The translations under genes were made by a program, and so were the position numbers. This document shows positions 1-8,280 of a stretch of DNA of 64,000 bases, in pieces; the first letter of the stretch is position 1; each line of letters starts with the position of its first letter. Origin of the DNA: Longimonas halophila (GTDB taxonomy: Bacteria > Bacteroidota > Rhodothermia > Rhodothermales > Salinibacteraceae); assembly GCF_002554705.1 (NCBI RefSeq), contig NZ_PDEP01000003.1, positions 62,001 through 126,000 of the forward strand, in the 5' to 3' direction. The notes under the pieces were generated by a model. It was not told where the DNA came from and did no database searches. It saw nothing but the letters and a program-made list of their open reading frames with translations.

Positions 1-1329
1 GACCCACGCCCGGAATTCGTTGAGCAGTTCATCCGAATCCCACCCGCCTGCAGGGGGATGCGGATGCGTACGCGCCACCCGACTGGCAAACCGAAAAAAC
101 GCACCCTCGCGCTGCAGTGCTTCTTCGAGCGGACTCGCATAGTTGTCATCAATCGGCACATCGGGCTCGATGCCGTGACGCTCGCGAATGAGACGCCCTG
201 AATCGGTTCTGAAGGCGGCTGTATGCATCGTCTCCTGCATCACGTCCGTCGTCTCCGCCTGGATGCTACGTCCGCTGGGCGTGTAGTAGCGCGCTGTTGT
301 CATCTTGAGGGACGCGCCATGCGGGAGGGACCGAATCACCTGCACAAGACCCTTCCCAAACGTCGTTTGTCCGAGCACGACGCCACGGTCATGGTCTTGC
401 AGTGCTCCGGCTAAGATCTCGCTCGCCGAGGCGCTGCGTCCGTTTACCAGCAGCACGAGGGGCATGTCAGGATGCGCGGGCGTTGTGGTGTTGCGGTAGG
501 TGCGCGCACTACGCTCGGTGCGCCCTCGGGTGGAAACGACTACGCGGCCTCGATCCAGAAAGAGCGCCCCAACATCGACAGCCGCCTCCAGCAGCCCGCC
601 CGGATTGTCGCGCACGTCGAGCACGAGGCCCTTGACCGGGGCGCTGTCTTCCAGATCGGCAATAGCCTCCTCCACCTCGTGCGCTGCTTGCTGCGTGAAG
701 CGCTCGATGCGCACGTAGCCCATGCCCTCGTGCACACCGCCAATAAACCCGGAGTACGGAACCGCCGCCAGCTCCACCGGCGTCCGGTCGAGCGTTACCG
801 TGTCGGGGGTTTCGCCCATGCGCAAGATAGAAAGCGTAACGGTGCTGCCCGATTCGCCGCGCAGTGCGCCGCGCACACGGTGAATGCTCCAATCCTCTAC
901 GGAAGCGCCGTCGATGTGCGTAACTACGTCGCCGATGGACAAGCCCTGCTGCTCGGCGGTGCTTCCCTGTACAACCGACTCGACGACCACGTGCCGCCCG
1001 CGCCGCTCGACCTGGGCCCCAACGCCAATATATCGGCCTTGTGTGAGTGCCTCGACCGTAGCGCGCTCGTCTTCGCTGATGTACGCGGTGTACGGATCGA
1101 GTTCGCTGAGCATAGCCTGCAGCCCAACCTCCATGAAGTCCTGTGCGTCAACGGGATCCACATAGGTGTTGACGACCTCCTCGAATGCGGCTGACCAGAT
1201 CTGAATGCTTTTGCGTACGTCAGCATCGGTCTGTGAGCGTGCCATGCCGAATCCAACGAGCAGCCCGACCAGAGCCGCCACGACCCAGCCTCCCCAAATG
1301 TACGTGTGGCGTGTATCGATACGCATCAT
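1..1329 (-). CDS. S41 family C-terminal processing peptidase (partial, 3' end outside window)
   Basis: The frame stays open to the window edge, giving 443 residues without a stop. It begins at paired ATG codons (1329 or 1326). An N-terminal membrane anchor (about residues 11-30, WGGWVVAALVGLLVGFGMA) is followed by the tail-specific protease fold, a PDZ-like domain and the catalytic segment GRSASASEILAGAL. Ser301 and Lys326 (TTFGKGLVQ) are 25 residues apart, the usual spacing of the Ser/Lys dyad in Ctp/Prc proteases. The family cleaves periplasmic proteins near their C-termini. It is the last gene of a minus-strand run after tatC, 94 nt downstream of it. Family assignment is firm; the substrate is unknown. 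Confidence 0.95.
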   Translation of the reverse strand, partial: MMRIDTRHTYIWGGWVVAALVGLLVGFGMARSQTDADVRKSIQIWSAAFEEVVNTYVDPVDAQDFMEVGLQAMLSELDPYTAYISEDERATVEALTQGRYIGVGAQVERRGRHVVVESVVQGSTAEQQGLSIGDVVTHIDGASVEDWSIHRVRGALRGESGSTVTLSILRMGETPDTVTLDRTPVELAAVPYSGFIGGVHEGMGYVRIERFTQQAAHEVEEAIADLEDSAPVKGLVLDVRDNPGGLLEAAVDVGALFLDRGRVVVSTRGRTERSARTYRNTTTPAHPDMPLVLLVNGRSASASEILAGALQDHDRGVVLGQTTFGKGLVQVIRSLPHGASLKMTTARYYTPSGRSIQAETTDVMQETMHTAAFRTDSGRLIRERHGIEPDVPIDDNYASPLEEALQREGAFFRFASRVARTHPHPPAGGWDSDELLNEFRAWV

Positions 1330-1423
1330 ACGAGCAAGAGGGCCAAATGCAACAAATAGCGAGACAACATGCCCACAACGCTTCTCCCAACCTTGGCGTC
1401 ATAGCAACTGCACCATCTTGGCG

Positions 1424-2278
1424 CTACTGGGATGCGCGTGCTTGCTGGCGGTTTACGTAGGCCGACACACCGATGGAGAGTTCGTAGAGCAGCAGTAGCG
1501 GCACAGCTACCAGAATCTGGCTGAACGGATCGGGCGGAGTGAGTAGCGCCCCCACCACAAGCACCACAAGCAGCGCATATTTGCGATACGTACGCATGAG
1601 ATCGGGCGTAAGCAGTCCCACCTTCGACAGGAAGTACACCACCACCGGGAGCTCAAACAAAAGGCCAGTGCCCAGCGCCCAGAACGTCACCATGTTAAAA
1701 TAGGTGATGATGTCGAACTGGTTTGCGATCTGCGCTGAGATCTCGTAGGTCGCAAAAAATTGCAGCGCCACCGGCGTCAGGATCAGGTAGCCAAACGCAA
1801 TGCCCAACAAGAAGAAAAACGTAGCTGAAACAGATGCAAACTTCATGCCTGCACGCTCTTTTGGATAGAGCGCCGGTTCAATGAACCGCCACAGGTAGTA
1901 CACCAGTACCGGCGACCCTGCGACCATGCCCACCACGAGAATTGTACCGATGTCTGCAAAGAATTGCCCGGTGATGGTCCGGTTGAGCAGGTTCAATTCT
2001 TCGGCCTGGAAGCCAAGCACCTGGTACATGAAGAAGTCGGGCCGCGTAGGACCGATGAGCACGGTATCTACAACCCAACGGCTAAAGACTGCCGCCAGCA
2101 CGGTGGTAATAAGCACGCCAATACCGCCTTTGAGCAACGCCCAGCGCAGCTCCTCCAGGTGATCAAGGAACGGCATAACGCCTTCCTCATCGGGCGCAGA
2201 CGCCGGGTCGGGCGCTCCGTCGCCGTGCATAGAGCGGGGCGCTTCGGTACGGGAAGGCGAGGATGAGCTCGAAGGCAT
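1424..2278 (-). CDS. tatC: Twin-arginine translocase subunit TatC
   Basis: A 284-residue polytopic membrane protein with the TatC core starting at MPFLDHLEELRWALLK (about residue 35). The conserved cytoplasmic N-terminal Glu-rich motif is followed by six predicted membrane helices, with the hallmark PALYPKERAGMKF loop after helix 2. TatC binds the RR signal peptide and nucleates translocation of folded proteins. The 34-residue acidic/Ser-rich N-terminal extension before the core is unusual; a start at Met35 cannot be excluded. It lies 18 nt downstream of the phosphoribosyltransferase gene, so co-transcription is likely. No tatA/B gene is seen in the window. Confidence 0.97.
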   Translation of the reverse strand: MPSSSSSPSRTEAPRSMHGDGAPDPASAPDEEGVMPFLDHLEELRWALLKGGIGVLITTVLAAVFSRWVVDTVLIGPTRPDFFMYQVLGFQAEELNLLNRTITGQFFADIGTILVVGMVAGSPVLVYYLWRFIEPALYPKERAGMKFASVSATFFFLLGIAFGYLILTPVALQFFATYEISAQIANQFDIITYFNMVTFWALGTGLLFELPVVVYFLSKVGLLTPDLMRTYRKYALLVVLVVGALLTPPDPFSQILVAVPLLLLYELSIGVSAYVNRQQARASQ

Positions 2279-2296
2279 AGTGACTTCACATTTGGG

Positions 2297-2905
2297 TTAC
2301 GCCGAGTCGGAGCTACCGGTGGCTTTGTCACGCAGGTTCAGGTCAAGCAGCGAATCGACCCAGAGCCCTTCGTTTTCAATGCGCGAACGTCCACGGCTCC
2401 ACGTAAAGTTGAACAGCGTGAGTAGCCCATCAACGGTGTAGTTCGCCGCACGTAGCTGCTCCAACGCCTCAACGGCACTGCGCCCACTGTTGATAATGTC
2501 GTCGAGCAGCACGACCGGTTCACTCGGGTCGATCGCGCCCTCCACAATGCGCCGCCGCCCGTGCGGCTTGCGCTCCTCACGAATGAGCCCGCCTCGAAAC
2601 GCAGGCTCGTTGGGGGTTCCCACCACCGCACACACCAGCGGATGCGCGCCGAATCCATACCCGACGACCTGACCTATCTCCTTTTCAAGGAGCCGCTTGG
2701 CCAGCACCTGCCCGACTTCTCGAAACAAATCACCATGCAACATGGGCACGCGTGTGTCAAGTAGCCACCCGATGGGCTGGCCTCGCGGATCGGTGATGAG
2801 CTCATCCTCGCGGCGGATGAGTGCTTTGTCATATAGGCGGCGCCCCAGGTCGACCAGCTCGTCGTAGGCTGTGGGCGAAAGCGCGTTATGGTCCATAGAA
2901 GGCAT
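2297..2905 (-). CDS. Phosphoribosyltransferase, orotate phosphoribosyltransferase-like
   Basis: About 202 residues from the chosen ATG; another ATG lies three codons inside. The type I PRTase PRPP-binding motif VVLLDDIINSGRSAVEAL is intact, and the upstream GYGFGAHPLVCAVVG and IREERKPHGRRR segments match the OPRT-type fold (PPi loop and catalytic Lys/Arg loop). The likely reaction is transfer of phosphoribosyl from PRPP to orotate or a related base. The gene lies 18 nt before tatC and downstream of glyA. A promoter-like box (2931-2949) shared with ptpS lies just upstream. An OPRT-like PRTase of other specificity is possible, so no symbol is given. Confidence 0.82.
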   Translation of the reverse strand: MPSMDHNALSPTAYDELVDLGRRLYDKALIRREDELITDPRGQPIGWLLDTRVPMLHGDLFREVGQVLAKRLLEKEIGQVVGYGFGAHPLVCAVVGTPNEPAFRGGLIREERKPHGRRRIVEGAIDPSEPVVLLDDIINSGRSAVEALEQLRAANYTVDGLLTLFNFTWSRGRSRIENEGLWVDSLLDLNLRDKATGSSDSA

Positions 2906-2930
2906 GGAGCGGACGGGCGCGTAGGCGGAA

Positions 2931-2949
2931 TATACACGGGATACAGAGG
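2931..2949 (-). promoter_or_regulatory. Promoter-like box shared with the ptpS upstream region
   Basis: Read on the minus strand, TGTATCCCGTGTATATTCC lies about 25 nt ahead of the phosphoribosyltransferase start. Nearly the same sequence (TGTATCCCGTCTATATCCC) lies upstream of ptpS at 14764-14782; 17 of 19 positions agree. The TATAT part could be a -10 element. Function is inferred only from position and recurrence. Confidence 0.35.
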
Positions 2950-3042
2950 GAGTAGAATGCATCCATTCCAAACCCTCGTCTTGGGCGGTGCGTTCCCCCA
3001 CCCTTGTAGCTCTACGGTATGGTTACGCACACAGCAGATCCG

Positions 3043-4356
3043 CTACACCGTCGCAAAATCGTACAGCGGGAATGTGTCGCAGAGCGCTTGCACCTCGCTG
3101 CGCACGGCCTGCTGTACGTCTTCGTTGGATGGGTCGGCCAGCACGCGGTCAATGAGAGCGGCCACGCGGCGCAGTTCATCGGGACCAAAGCCGCGCGTGG
3201 TCAGCGCCGGCGTGCCCAGACGGATGCCGCTCGTTACAAACGGGCTCTTGTCGTCGTACGGAACCATGTTTTTGTTCGTGGTGATGCCGGCTGCCTCCAG
3301 CGCCTGTTCGGCTTGCTTTCCGGTCAGGTCCTTGTTACGCAGGTCTACCAGTACCAGGTGGTTGTCGGTACCACCGGATACGAGATTGTAGTCACGCTCG
3401 ATGAGCGCCTCGGCCAGCGCCTGCGCGTTGTCAACGATCTGCTGCGCGTATGTCGTAAAGTCGTCTTGCAGCGCCTCTCCAAAAGCTACCGCCTTCGCTG
3501 CAATCACATGCATCAGCGGACCGCCCTGTGTGCCGGGGAAGACACCCGAGTCGAGCACCTCGCCCAGCATCTTGGTGCGTCCGCTCTTGCGGGCGGTGAT
3601 GCCAAACGGATTCTCGATGTCGTTACCGACCAGCATCATTCCGCCGCGTGGACCACGAAGCGTCTTATGCGTAGTCGTCGTTACGACGTGCGCGTAGGGC
3701 ATCGGGTCGTTCATGACCTCTGCGGCTATGAGTCCTGCTGTATGGGCCATGTCCATCCAGAGCAGCGCGTCTACTTCATCGGCAATGTCGCGGAATGCCT
3801 CGTAGTCAAAGTCCCGCGGATACGCACTGGCCCCAATCGAAATCATCTTCGGCTGCACCTCGTGGGCTTTGTCGCGCACCTTGTTCATGTCGATGCGCCC
3901 GGTATCCTTCTCTACGCCGTAGAACGCCGCCTCATAGAGAATGCCGGAAAAGTTGACTGGACTGCCATGCGTAAGGTGGCCGCCGTGGGCCAGGTCCAGG
4001 CCGAGCAGCTTATCGCCTGGCTCCAGCGCCTTCAGGTAGAGCGCGGCATTGGCCTGCGCCCCCGAGTGCGGCTGCACGTTGACCCAGTCGGCGCCAAACA
4101 GCTTCTTGGCGCGGTCGCGGGCCAGATCTTCCACCACATCGACGTGCTCGCACCCGCCGTAGTAGCGCTTGCCGGGCAGGCCCTCGGCATATTTGTTGGT
4201 GAGCGGCGTGCCCATGGCTTCGAGCACAGCGCGCGATACGAAGTTTTCCGAGGCAATCATCTCAAGCCCGTCGTTCTGCCGATCCACCTCGTTTTGGATG
4301 GCGGCGTACACGTCGGGGTCTTGTGTGGAGAGTGCATGCTGAGGCAGGGTAGACAT
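3043..4356 (-). CDS. glyA: Serine hydroxymethyltransferase
   Basis: A 437-residue, full-length GlyA. It converts serine and tetrahydrofolate to glycine and 5,10-methylene-THF using PLP. Visible motifs are the N-terminal [21 protein letters not shown]-type region, [15 protein letters not shown], the PLP-lysine motif [16 protein letters not shown], and [17 protein letters not shown]. The start at ATG 4356 gives the normal N-terminus. It follows the DUF4359-like gene at 68 nt in the minus-strand run; no glycine riboswitch fits in that gap. Confidence 0.98.
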   Translation of the reverse strand: MSTLPQHALSTQDPDVYAAIQNEVDRQNDGLEMIASENFVSRAVLEAMGTPLTNKYAEGLPGKRYYGGCEHVDVVEDLARDRAKKLFGADWVNVQPHSGAQANAALYLKALEPGDKLLGLDLAHGGHLTHGSPVNFSGILYEAAFYGVEKDTGRIDMNKVRDKAHEVQPKMISIGASAYPRDFDYEAFRDIADEVDALLWMDMAHTAGLIAAEVMNDPMPYAHVVTTTTHKTLRGPRGGMMLVGNDIENPFGITARKSGRTKMLGEVLDSGVFPGTQGGPLMHVIAAKAVAFGEALQDDFTTYAQQIVDNAQALAEALIERDYNLVSGGTDNHLVLVDLRNKDLTGKQAEQALEAAGITTNKNMVPYDDKSPFVTSGIRLGTPALTTRGFGPDELRRVAALIDRVLADPSNEDVQQAVRSEVQALCDTFPLYDFATV

Positions 4357-4424
4357 AAGGTGTCCAAAAACAGGTGAGTAAAAGGAGTCAGAATGGATAC
4401 GCAGGTACGGTATACGGAGCAGCG

Positions 4425-4745
4425 CTACTCCTTGGCCTCCAACTGTACGAACCGGTCAGCAATGCCGAGCCACTTCAGGTCGGGCTGCTCATCGCCGTCG
4501 ATGTCGATGGTGTAAACGCTGGCCACGAAGTAGTTGGTGCGCATCGTGTACTCGTCGGCGCGGTTAGCCAGAGCGGTACCGGCTACGCTGCCCAGCGCAT
4601 CCCCAAGCCAGGAATCGCTGCCCACCTCGTTGCGAATGAGCGTAGCAGCTTCGTCTTCAACGTGCGCTTCGAAGGCCTCTATACCGGGATTCGTGTATAC
4701 GAGCAGGCCGACAAGCACGAGAAGAAACAGGGTGGAGATGCGCAT
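4425..4745 (-). CDS. DUF4359-like exported/membrane-anchored small protein
   Basis: 106 residues. An uncleaved signal anchor, [19 protein letters not shown], begins the protein; the soluble part ends in a conserved-looking block ([12 protein letters not shown], then [13 protein letters not shown]). The NP motif just after the membrane segment and the late YTID...LGIA...F pattern resemble DUF4359 proteins, whose function is unknown. The start follows the DUF4159 gene by 40 nt, so the two are probably co-transcribed ahead of glyA. Family assignment is from memory of the motif pattern and is moderately sure. Confidence 0.7.
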   Translation of the reverse strand: MRISTLFLLVLVGLLVYTNPGIEAFEAHVEDEAATLIRNEVGSDSWLGDALGSVAGTALANRADEYTMRTNYFVASVYTIDIDGDEQPDLKWLGIADRFVQLEAKE

Positions 4746-4785
4746 GGCGGTTGATGGTTCGAGTCAGGAAAGCGCACAAGTACGT

Positions 4786-5493
4786 TTAGTGGGTGAGTGC
4801 GTAGGTGAGCACGTTCACACCCATCTCGCGGGCGGTGCGGCGCAGATCGGCAGGCGTGTCGTGCACCGAGGCCGGCTCCCACCCATCGGTAATGTTGGAT
4901 TCGTGCAGGTAGTACACCACCACGCGTCCGTCGTGCACAAGACCAAAGCCTTGTGGGGCATCGCCATCGTGCTCATGAATCTTGGGCGGACCGTCCGAAA
5001 AGTCGTACGGGTGGTGATAGATCGGATGGTCGTACGGCAGCTCAACCAGCTCCTGATCCGGGAAAACCTTGGCGAGTTCCGGGCGGATGTACTCATCCAG
5101 CCCGTAGTCGTCGTCAATAAGCAGAAAACCGCCGGTTTCCAGGTAGTGGCGCAGGCGCTCGGCCTCGCGGCTGGTGAAGCGGACGTTGCCATGTCCGCTC
5201 ATCACCAGAAACGGATACGTGTACAGCCGATCGGCTCCCAGCTCGACTACGTCGCCCTCAGGGGCCACGTCAATGGCGGTGTGCTCGCGTACAAACGACA
5301 AAAACGTAGGCAGCGGCGTCTCAGCCTGGTACCAGTCGCCCCCGCCCCCGTACTGCAGCGCCGCAATGCGCACATGCGGGTCATCGTTTGGCGCGTAGCT
5401 CGGTGCTTGGACTGCAGGCGGCACCGTGCTCCACGCGCCCAGCGTCAGGAGCGCAAGCAGCAGGCCCGTTATGCGAATCAGCCGCTGTGTCAT
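4786..5493 (-). CDS. DUF4159 domain-containing exported protein
   Basis: 235 residues from ATG 5493, chosen because a good signal peptide (RLIRITGLLLALLTLGAWSTV) follows it; an upstream in-frame ATG (5580) adds only low-complexity residues. The mature part contains YGGGGDWYQ, FLVMSGHGNVRFT, YLETGGFLLIDDDYG and YPYDH/HPIYHHPYDF, typical of DUF4159, which has a Rossmann/glutamine-amidotransferase-like fold of unknown activity. The protein is probably periplasmic. It heads the minus-strand run leading to glyA and tatC. Confidence 0.88.
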   Translation of the reverse strand: MTQRLIRITGLLLALLTLGAWSTVPPAVQAPSYAPNDDPHVRIAALQYGGGGDWYQAETPLPTFLSFVREHTAIDVAPEGDVVELGADRLYTYPFLVMSGHGNVRFTSREAERLRHYLETGGFLLIDDDYGLDEYIRPELAKVFPDQELVELPYDHPIYHHPYDFSDGPPKIHEHDGDAPQGFGLVHDGRVVVYYLHESNITDGWEPASVHDTPADLRRTAREMGVNVLTYALTH

Positions 5494-5656
5494 GGCGTTT
5501 TGTGATGAATCCAACAAACAACAAGGCACCGGTTGGCACGCTACGCTATACGCCGCCTTGCAGCGCATGTGCCGAACCATCCGACGCCCCCTGATGTTAG
5601 GTGTGGATACGTCTGTACTCCTATGCTCCTGTGTCCTTCAACGGATTCCTCTGCTT

Positions 5657-5857
5657 ATGTCGCGTGTCCTGAAAGCTCTTCTCATTTCGGCTGCTGCTAC
5701 CGGCGCCGCTGCACTGGTACTGCGCCAGTTTGATCTGGATCAGCCCGCTCCTGCGCCCTCCGACGATATGCCCTTTGGCGGTATGGATCCCGATGCTATG
5801 CCCGACGAAGACGTGGAGCTGCTCATGCGCGAGCTGGCCTCGCAGCTGGGGCTGTAA
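5657..5857 (+). CDS. Small membrane-anchored acidic protein (unknown)
   Basis: 66 residues. The start at ATG 5657 gives a hydrophobic segment (VLKALLISAAATGAAALVL) followed by a short, very acidic tail (DPDAMPDEDVELLMREL). The frame continues upstream, but those residues have mixed composition and overlap the divergent DUF4159 promoter region. No family recognised. It is the first gene of a plus-strand run and sits 55 nt before a zinc-ribbon protein; the two may be co-transcribed. Confidence 0.55.
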   Translation: MSRVLKALLISAAATGAAALVLRQFDLDQPAPAPSDDMPFGGMDPDAMPDEDVELLMRELASQLGL

Positions 5858-5912
5858 CGCCCTGTTTCCTCGTTCTGCTTGTGGCATCTCGCCCTGCATC
5901 CCCAACTGTGCC

Positions 5913-6080
5913 ATGCCTGAAACCCGTGAATGCCCCTCGTGCGCGCTGGAGTATGAAGACACCGGCGACGTAGACGTCTGCCCCTACTGCGGCTATGAGT
6001 TTCCGCAGCGCAAGTCTTCGACTATATGGGCGGCCCTCCTCTTTTTACTGCTGATGCTGCTGTTTATCTTTGGGTTTTAG
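5913..6080 (+). CDS. Zinc-ribbon, tail-anchored small membrane protein
   Basis: 55 residues, too short for many gene callers. Two CxxC knuckles (ECPSC and VCPYCGYEFP, residues 7-10 and 23-26) form a zinc ribbon, followed by one C-terminal membrane helix (WAALLFLLLMLLFIFGF). The fold resembles cytosolic zinc ribbons with a membrane tail; the function is unknown. The last base of the TAG stop is the first base of the adjacent MITE. Removing the element and one TTA repeat still leaves TAG, so the protein end was not changed by the insertion. Confidence 0.75.
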   Translation: MPETRECPSCALEYEDTGDVDVCPYCGYEFPQRKSSTIWAALLFLLLMLLFIFGF

Positions 6081-6240
6081 AACCTGTTTTGATTTCTTAT
6101 TTTGGGCTCCGAGCGGCTCCGCTGGGCTGCAAATTGCCCCTAATCTCGGCCCGTAGCCCCGGCTACGAACCTCGATTGGGGTCCAATTTTCGCCTCAGCG
6201 TCCCTCGCTCTCGCCGTCAAACCAAAACCCAAACAGGTTC
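6080..6240. mobile_element. 161-bp MITE-like palindromic element with TTA target duplication
   Basis: The element begins GAACCTGTTT and ends AAACAGGTTC, flanked by direct TTA repeats (6077-6079 and 6241-6243). Left and right halves are imperfect inverted repeats over about 80 bp, meeting near GTAGCCCCGGCTAC, so the whole element can fold as one long hairpin. There is no coding capacity. A TNA duplication and this type of terminus fit non-autonomous derivatives of IS5-superfamily elements (IS1031/IS427-like). That family assignment is inference; the structure is directly visible. Confidence 0.75.
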
Positions 6241-6314
6241 TTAGCAGGTCATGGGGGATGCAACACCTTGCTGCCCACTCGCTGTCTATCTCTGTTTGTT
6301 GACTGCCCTGCCCT

Positions 6315-7517
6315 ATGCCTGATTCGCCCACCGCGCCTTTTGGATCGCTGGCCCCGCGCGATTTCCTCAATACCTACTGGCAGAAAAAGCCGCTCTTCAT
6401 CCGCGACGCGTTTCCTGATTTCACATCGCCGGTAACGGCGAACGAACTCGCCGGGCTGGCCTGCGAGCCGGATGTGCAGAGCCGCCTCATTCTGGAGCAG
6501 GGCGGCGCGCACCCGTGGGAGCTACGCCACGGCCCGTTCGACCCATCGGCGTTTGGCGACCTGCCCGAGACGCACTGGACACTCCTCGTACAAGAGGTGG
6601 ATCGCCTGCTGCCCGACGCGGCGGCGCTACTCGACCATTTTGATGTGGTGCCCTCATGGCGTCTCGACGACATCATGATTAGCTATGCGCCTGAAGGGGG
6701 CAATGTGGGCGCACACATCGACAACTACGATGTGTTTTTGCTGCAAGCGGAGGGCACGCGCGAATGGGCCATTGGCCACGACCCGGTTGAGAACGAGCGC
6801 ATTGTACCCGACCTGGATGTGCGCATCCTGGCGGACTTTACGCCGGATGAGACGCTGACCGCCCGCCCCGGCGATCTGCTGTATCTGCCGCCTCGCGTGG
6901 CGCATCATGGCATCTCGAAGAGCGACGACTGCCTCACCATCTCGGTTGGATTCCGCGCTCCCAGCCACCGCGCGCTCGTGCAGAGCTTCGCGCAAGACGC
7001 TGCCCAACAGATCCCCGACACGGCCCGCTACAGCGACCCCGATCGTCCACTGCCCAATGCGCCGGGCGAGCTGCCTACGTACGACCGCGAGCGGGCTCGC
7101 CAGCTGGTGCGTCAGCGCCTCGAATCGCTCTTGTCGGACGACGCGGCCCTCGACGACTGGTTCGCGCGCACCCTCACCACACCGGCTCCCGGACGCGACG
7201 CTCCGCCCCGCGAGGAGCCGCTCTCGCCCAAGACGCTTGTAGCGCATCTGCGCGATGGCACGGGGCTGCGGCGCGGACCCGTGGCGCATCTCGTGTTTAC
7301 CGATGCCGAGGATGGTACGCGCACGCTCTACATAAACGGACAGGCTCGTGTGCTTTCGGAGGCCGAGGCGCCGCTGGCTCCGCGCATTGCAGGGCGGGCG
7401 CGCATCCCTGCCGATGACTTGACGGACCTGCTCGGCCAGGCCGCTGTGCAGAAACTGCTCACCGAGTTGGTTAATGACGGCGTACTCGAACTCGACCATG
7501 TCCTGGCTGATGCCTAA
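6315..7517 (+). CDS. roxA: RoxA-like JmjC/cupin ribosomal protein oxygenase (ribosomal protein hydroxylase family)
   Basis: 400 residues, matching YcfD/RoxA in length and layout: an N-terminal JmjC double-stranded beta-helix, then a dimerisation/winged-helix C-terminal part. The Fe(II) ligands are His134 and Asp136 (GAHIDNYDVFLLQ) and a His near 197 (LPPRVAHHGIS); the early FLNTYWQKKPLFIR motif is characteristic. In E. coli the homologue hydroxylates an arginine of ribosomal protein L16 using 2-oxoglutarate and oxygen. The substrate here is inferred from family membership. The gene begins 74 nt after the MITE, whose hairpin may isolate it from upstream transcription. Confidence 0.88.
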   Translation: MPDSPTAPFGSLAPRDFLNTYWQKKPLFIRDAFPDFTSPVTANELAGLACEPDVQSRLILEQGGAHPWELRHGPFDPSAFGDLPETHWTLLVQEVDRLLPDAAALLDHFDVVPSWRLDDIMISYAPEGGNVGAHIDNYDVFLLQAEGTREWAIGHDPVENERIVPDLDVRILADFTPDETLTARPGDLLYLPPRVAHHGISKSDDCLTISVGFRAPSHRALVQSFAQDAAQQIPDTARYSDPDRPLPNAPGELPTYDRERARQLVRQRLESLLSDDAALDDWFARTLTTPAPGRDAPPREEPLSPKTLVAHLRDGTGLRRGPVAHLVFTDAEDGTRTLYINGQARVLSEAEAPLAPRIAGRARIPADDLTDLLGQAAVQKLLTELVNDGVLELDHVLADA

Positions 7518-7564
7518 TATCAAATCCGGTTGTATGATTGTAGTATCCCTGCGGTGTACAACGG

Positions 7565-7592
7565 TAACGACACGGCGTGCCGTGTCGCCACG
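7565..7592. repeat. Short palindrome, ACACGGCGTGCCGTGT family (copy 1, divergent)
   Basis: The inverted repeat CGACACGGC/GCCGTGTCG lies between roxA and the DinB gene. It shares the ACACGGCnnGCCGTGT core with three better-conserved copies at 44057, 45287 and 46277. There is no T-run, so it is not a typical terminator. Its position supports the downstream ATG 7677 rather than 7530 as the DinB start. Confidence 0.5.
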
Positions 7593-7676
7593 TATGCGTA
7601 TGCGACTGACGCCCCACGCTGCCTCGTTACAGTCGTTATACAAGGCATGACACGTTGCATTACAGGCCCTCTCATT

Positions 7677-8243
7677 ATGGAACCGCTGCCGCCACCGTAC
7701 GAGCCGTACCGATCTGGATTCGAGACGTGCTGCCACGATGCCCGTATGCTGTGGGACGCCATGACACCCGGCGAGGCCCTTACGCCACCCGCACCCGGAC
7801 GCTGGTCGCCTGCGCAGTGCCTGGCGCACCTAAACGCGGCGGCGCGCCCGCTCGTACCGGCGCTGGAGGCGCGCATCTTCAAGGCACAGCGCTACGGACC
7901 ATACGGCGCCCCGCCGTTTCGCTATGGATGGCTGGGCCGCCTCTTCATTGCGTCGGTGGATCCGGAAAGCTCGGTGGCCATCCCCGCCCCGCCGTCGTTT
8001 CGTCCACCGCCCGAGCCGGACCCGCAGGCGGTGCTCGACACCTTTTGTGACTACCAGCGCCGCCTATCGGTATGCGTGGCACGCAGTCAAGGACTCGACT
8101 GGGCCCGCGTGCGGGTGGCCTCGCCTGCGCTGCCGGTGCTGTATCTGGGTATTGGTGCCTGGTTTGAGGCCACGCTCAACCACGAGCGCCGTCACCTGCA
8201 GCAAGCGCGTCAGGCCCGTGGCGCTGCACCTAATGTGGCGTAA
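7677..8243 (+). CDS. DinB family protein (putative metal-dependent hydrolase)
   Basis: 188 residues from ATG 7677. DinB/YfiT-like four-helix bundle proteins use three histidines for metal binding. Here the first is in WSPAQCLAHLNAAARP and the other two in the C-terminal motif LNHERRHLQQAR (HxxxH). Members include thiol transferases and many unassigned enzymes. The substrate is unknown. It stands 37 nt before the amidase gene, so co-transcription is likely. Confidence 0.85.
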   Translation: MEPLPPPYEPYRSGFETCCHDARMLWDAMTPGEALTPPAPGRWSPAQCLAHLNAAARPLVPALEARIFKAQRYGPYGAPPFRYGWLGRLFIASVDPESSVAIPAPPSFRPPPEPDPQAVLDTFCDYQRRLSVCVARSQGLDWARVRVASPALPVLYLGIGAWFEATLNHERRHLQQARQARGAAPNVA

Positions 8244-8280
8244 CATCGCTTTGCTCTGCCTCCCAACGTACGATTTTTGT

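Noticed and set aside
4357-4424. Glycine riboswitch ahead of glyA
   Set aside because: The gap is only 68 nt and no aptamer motif is visible.
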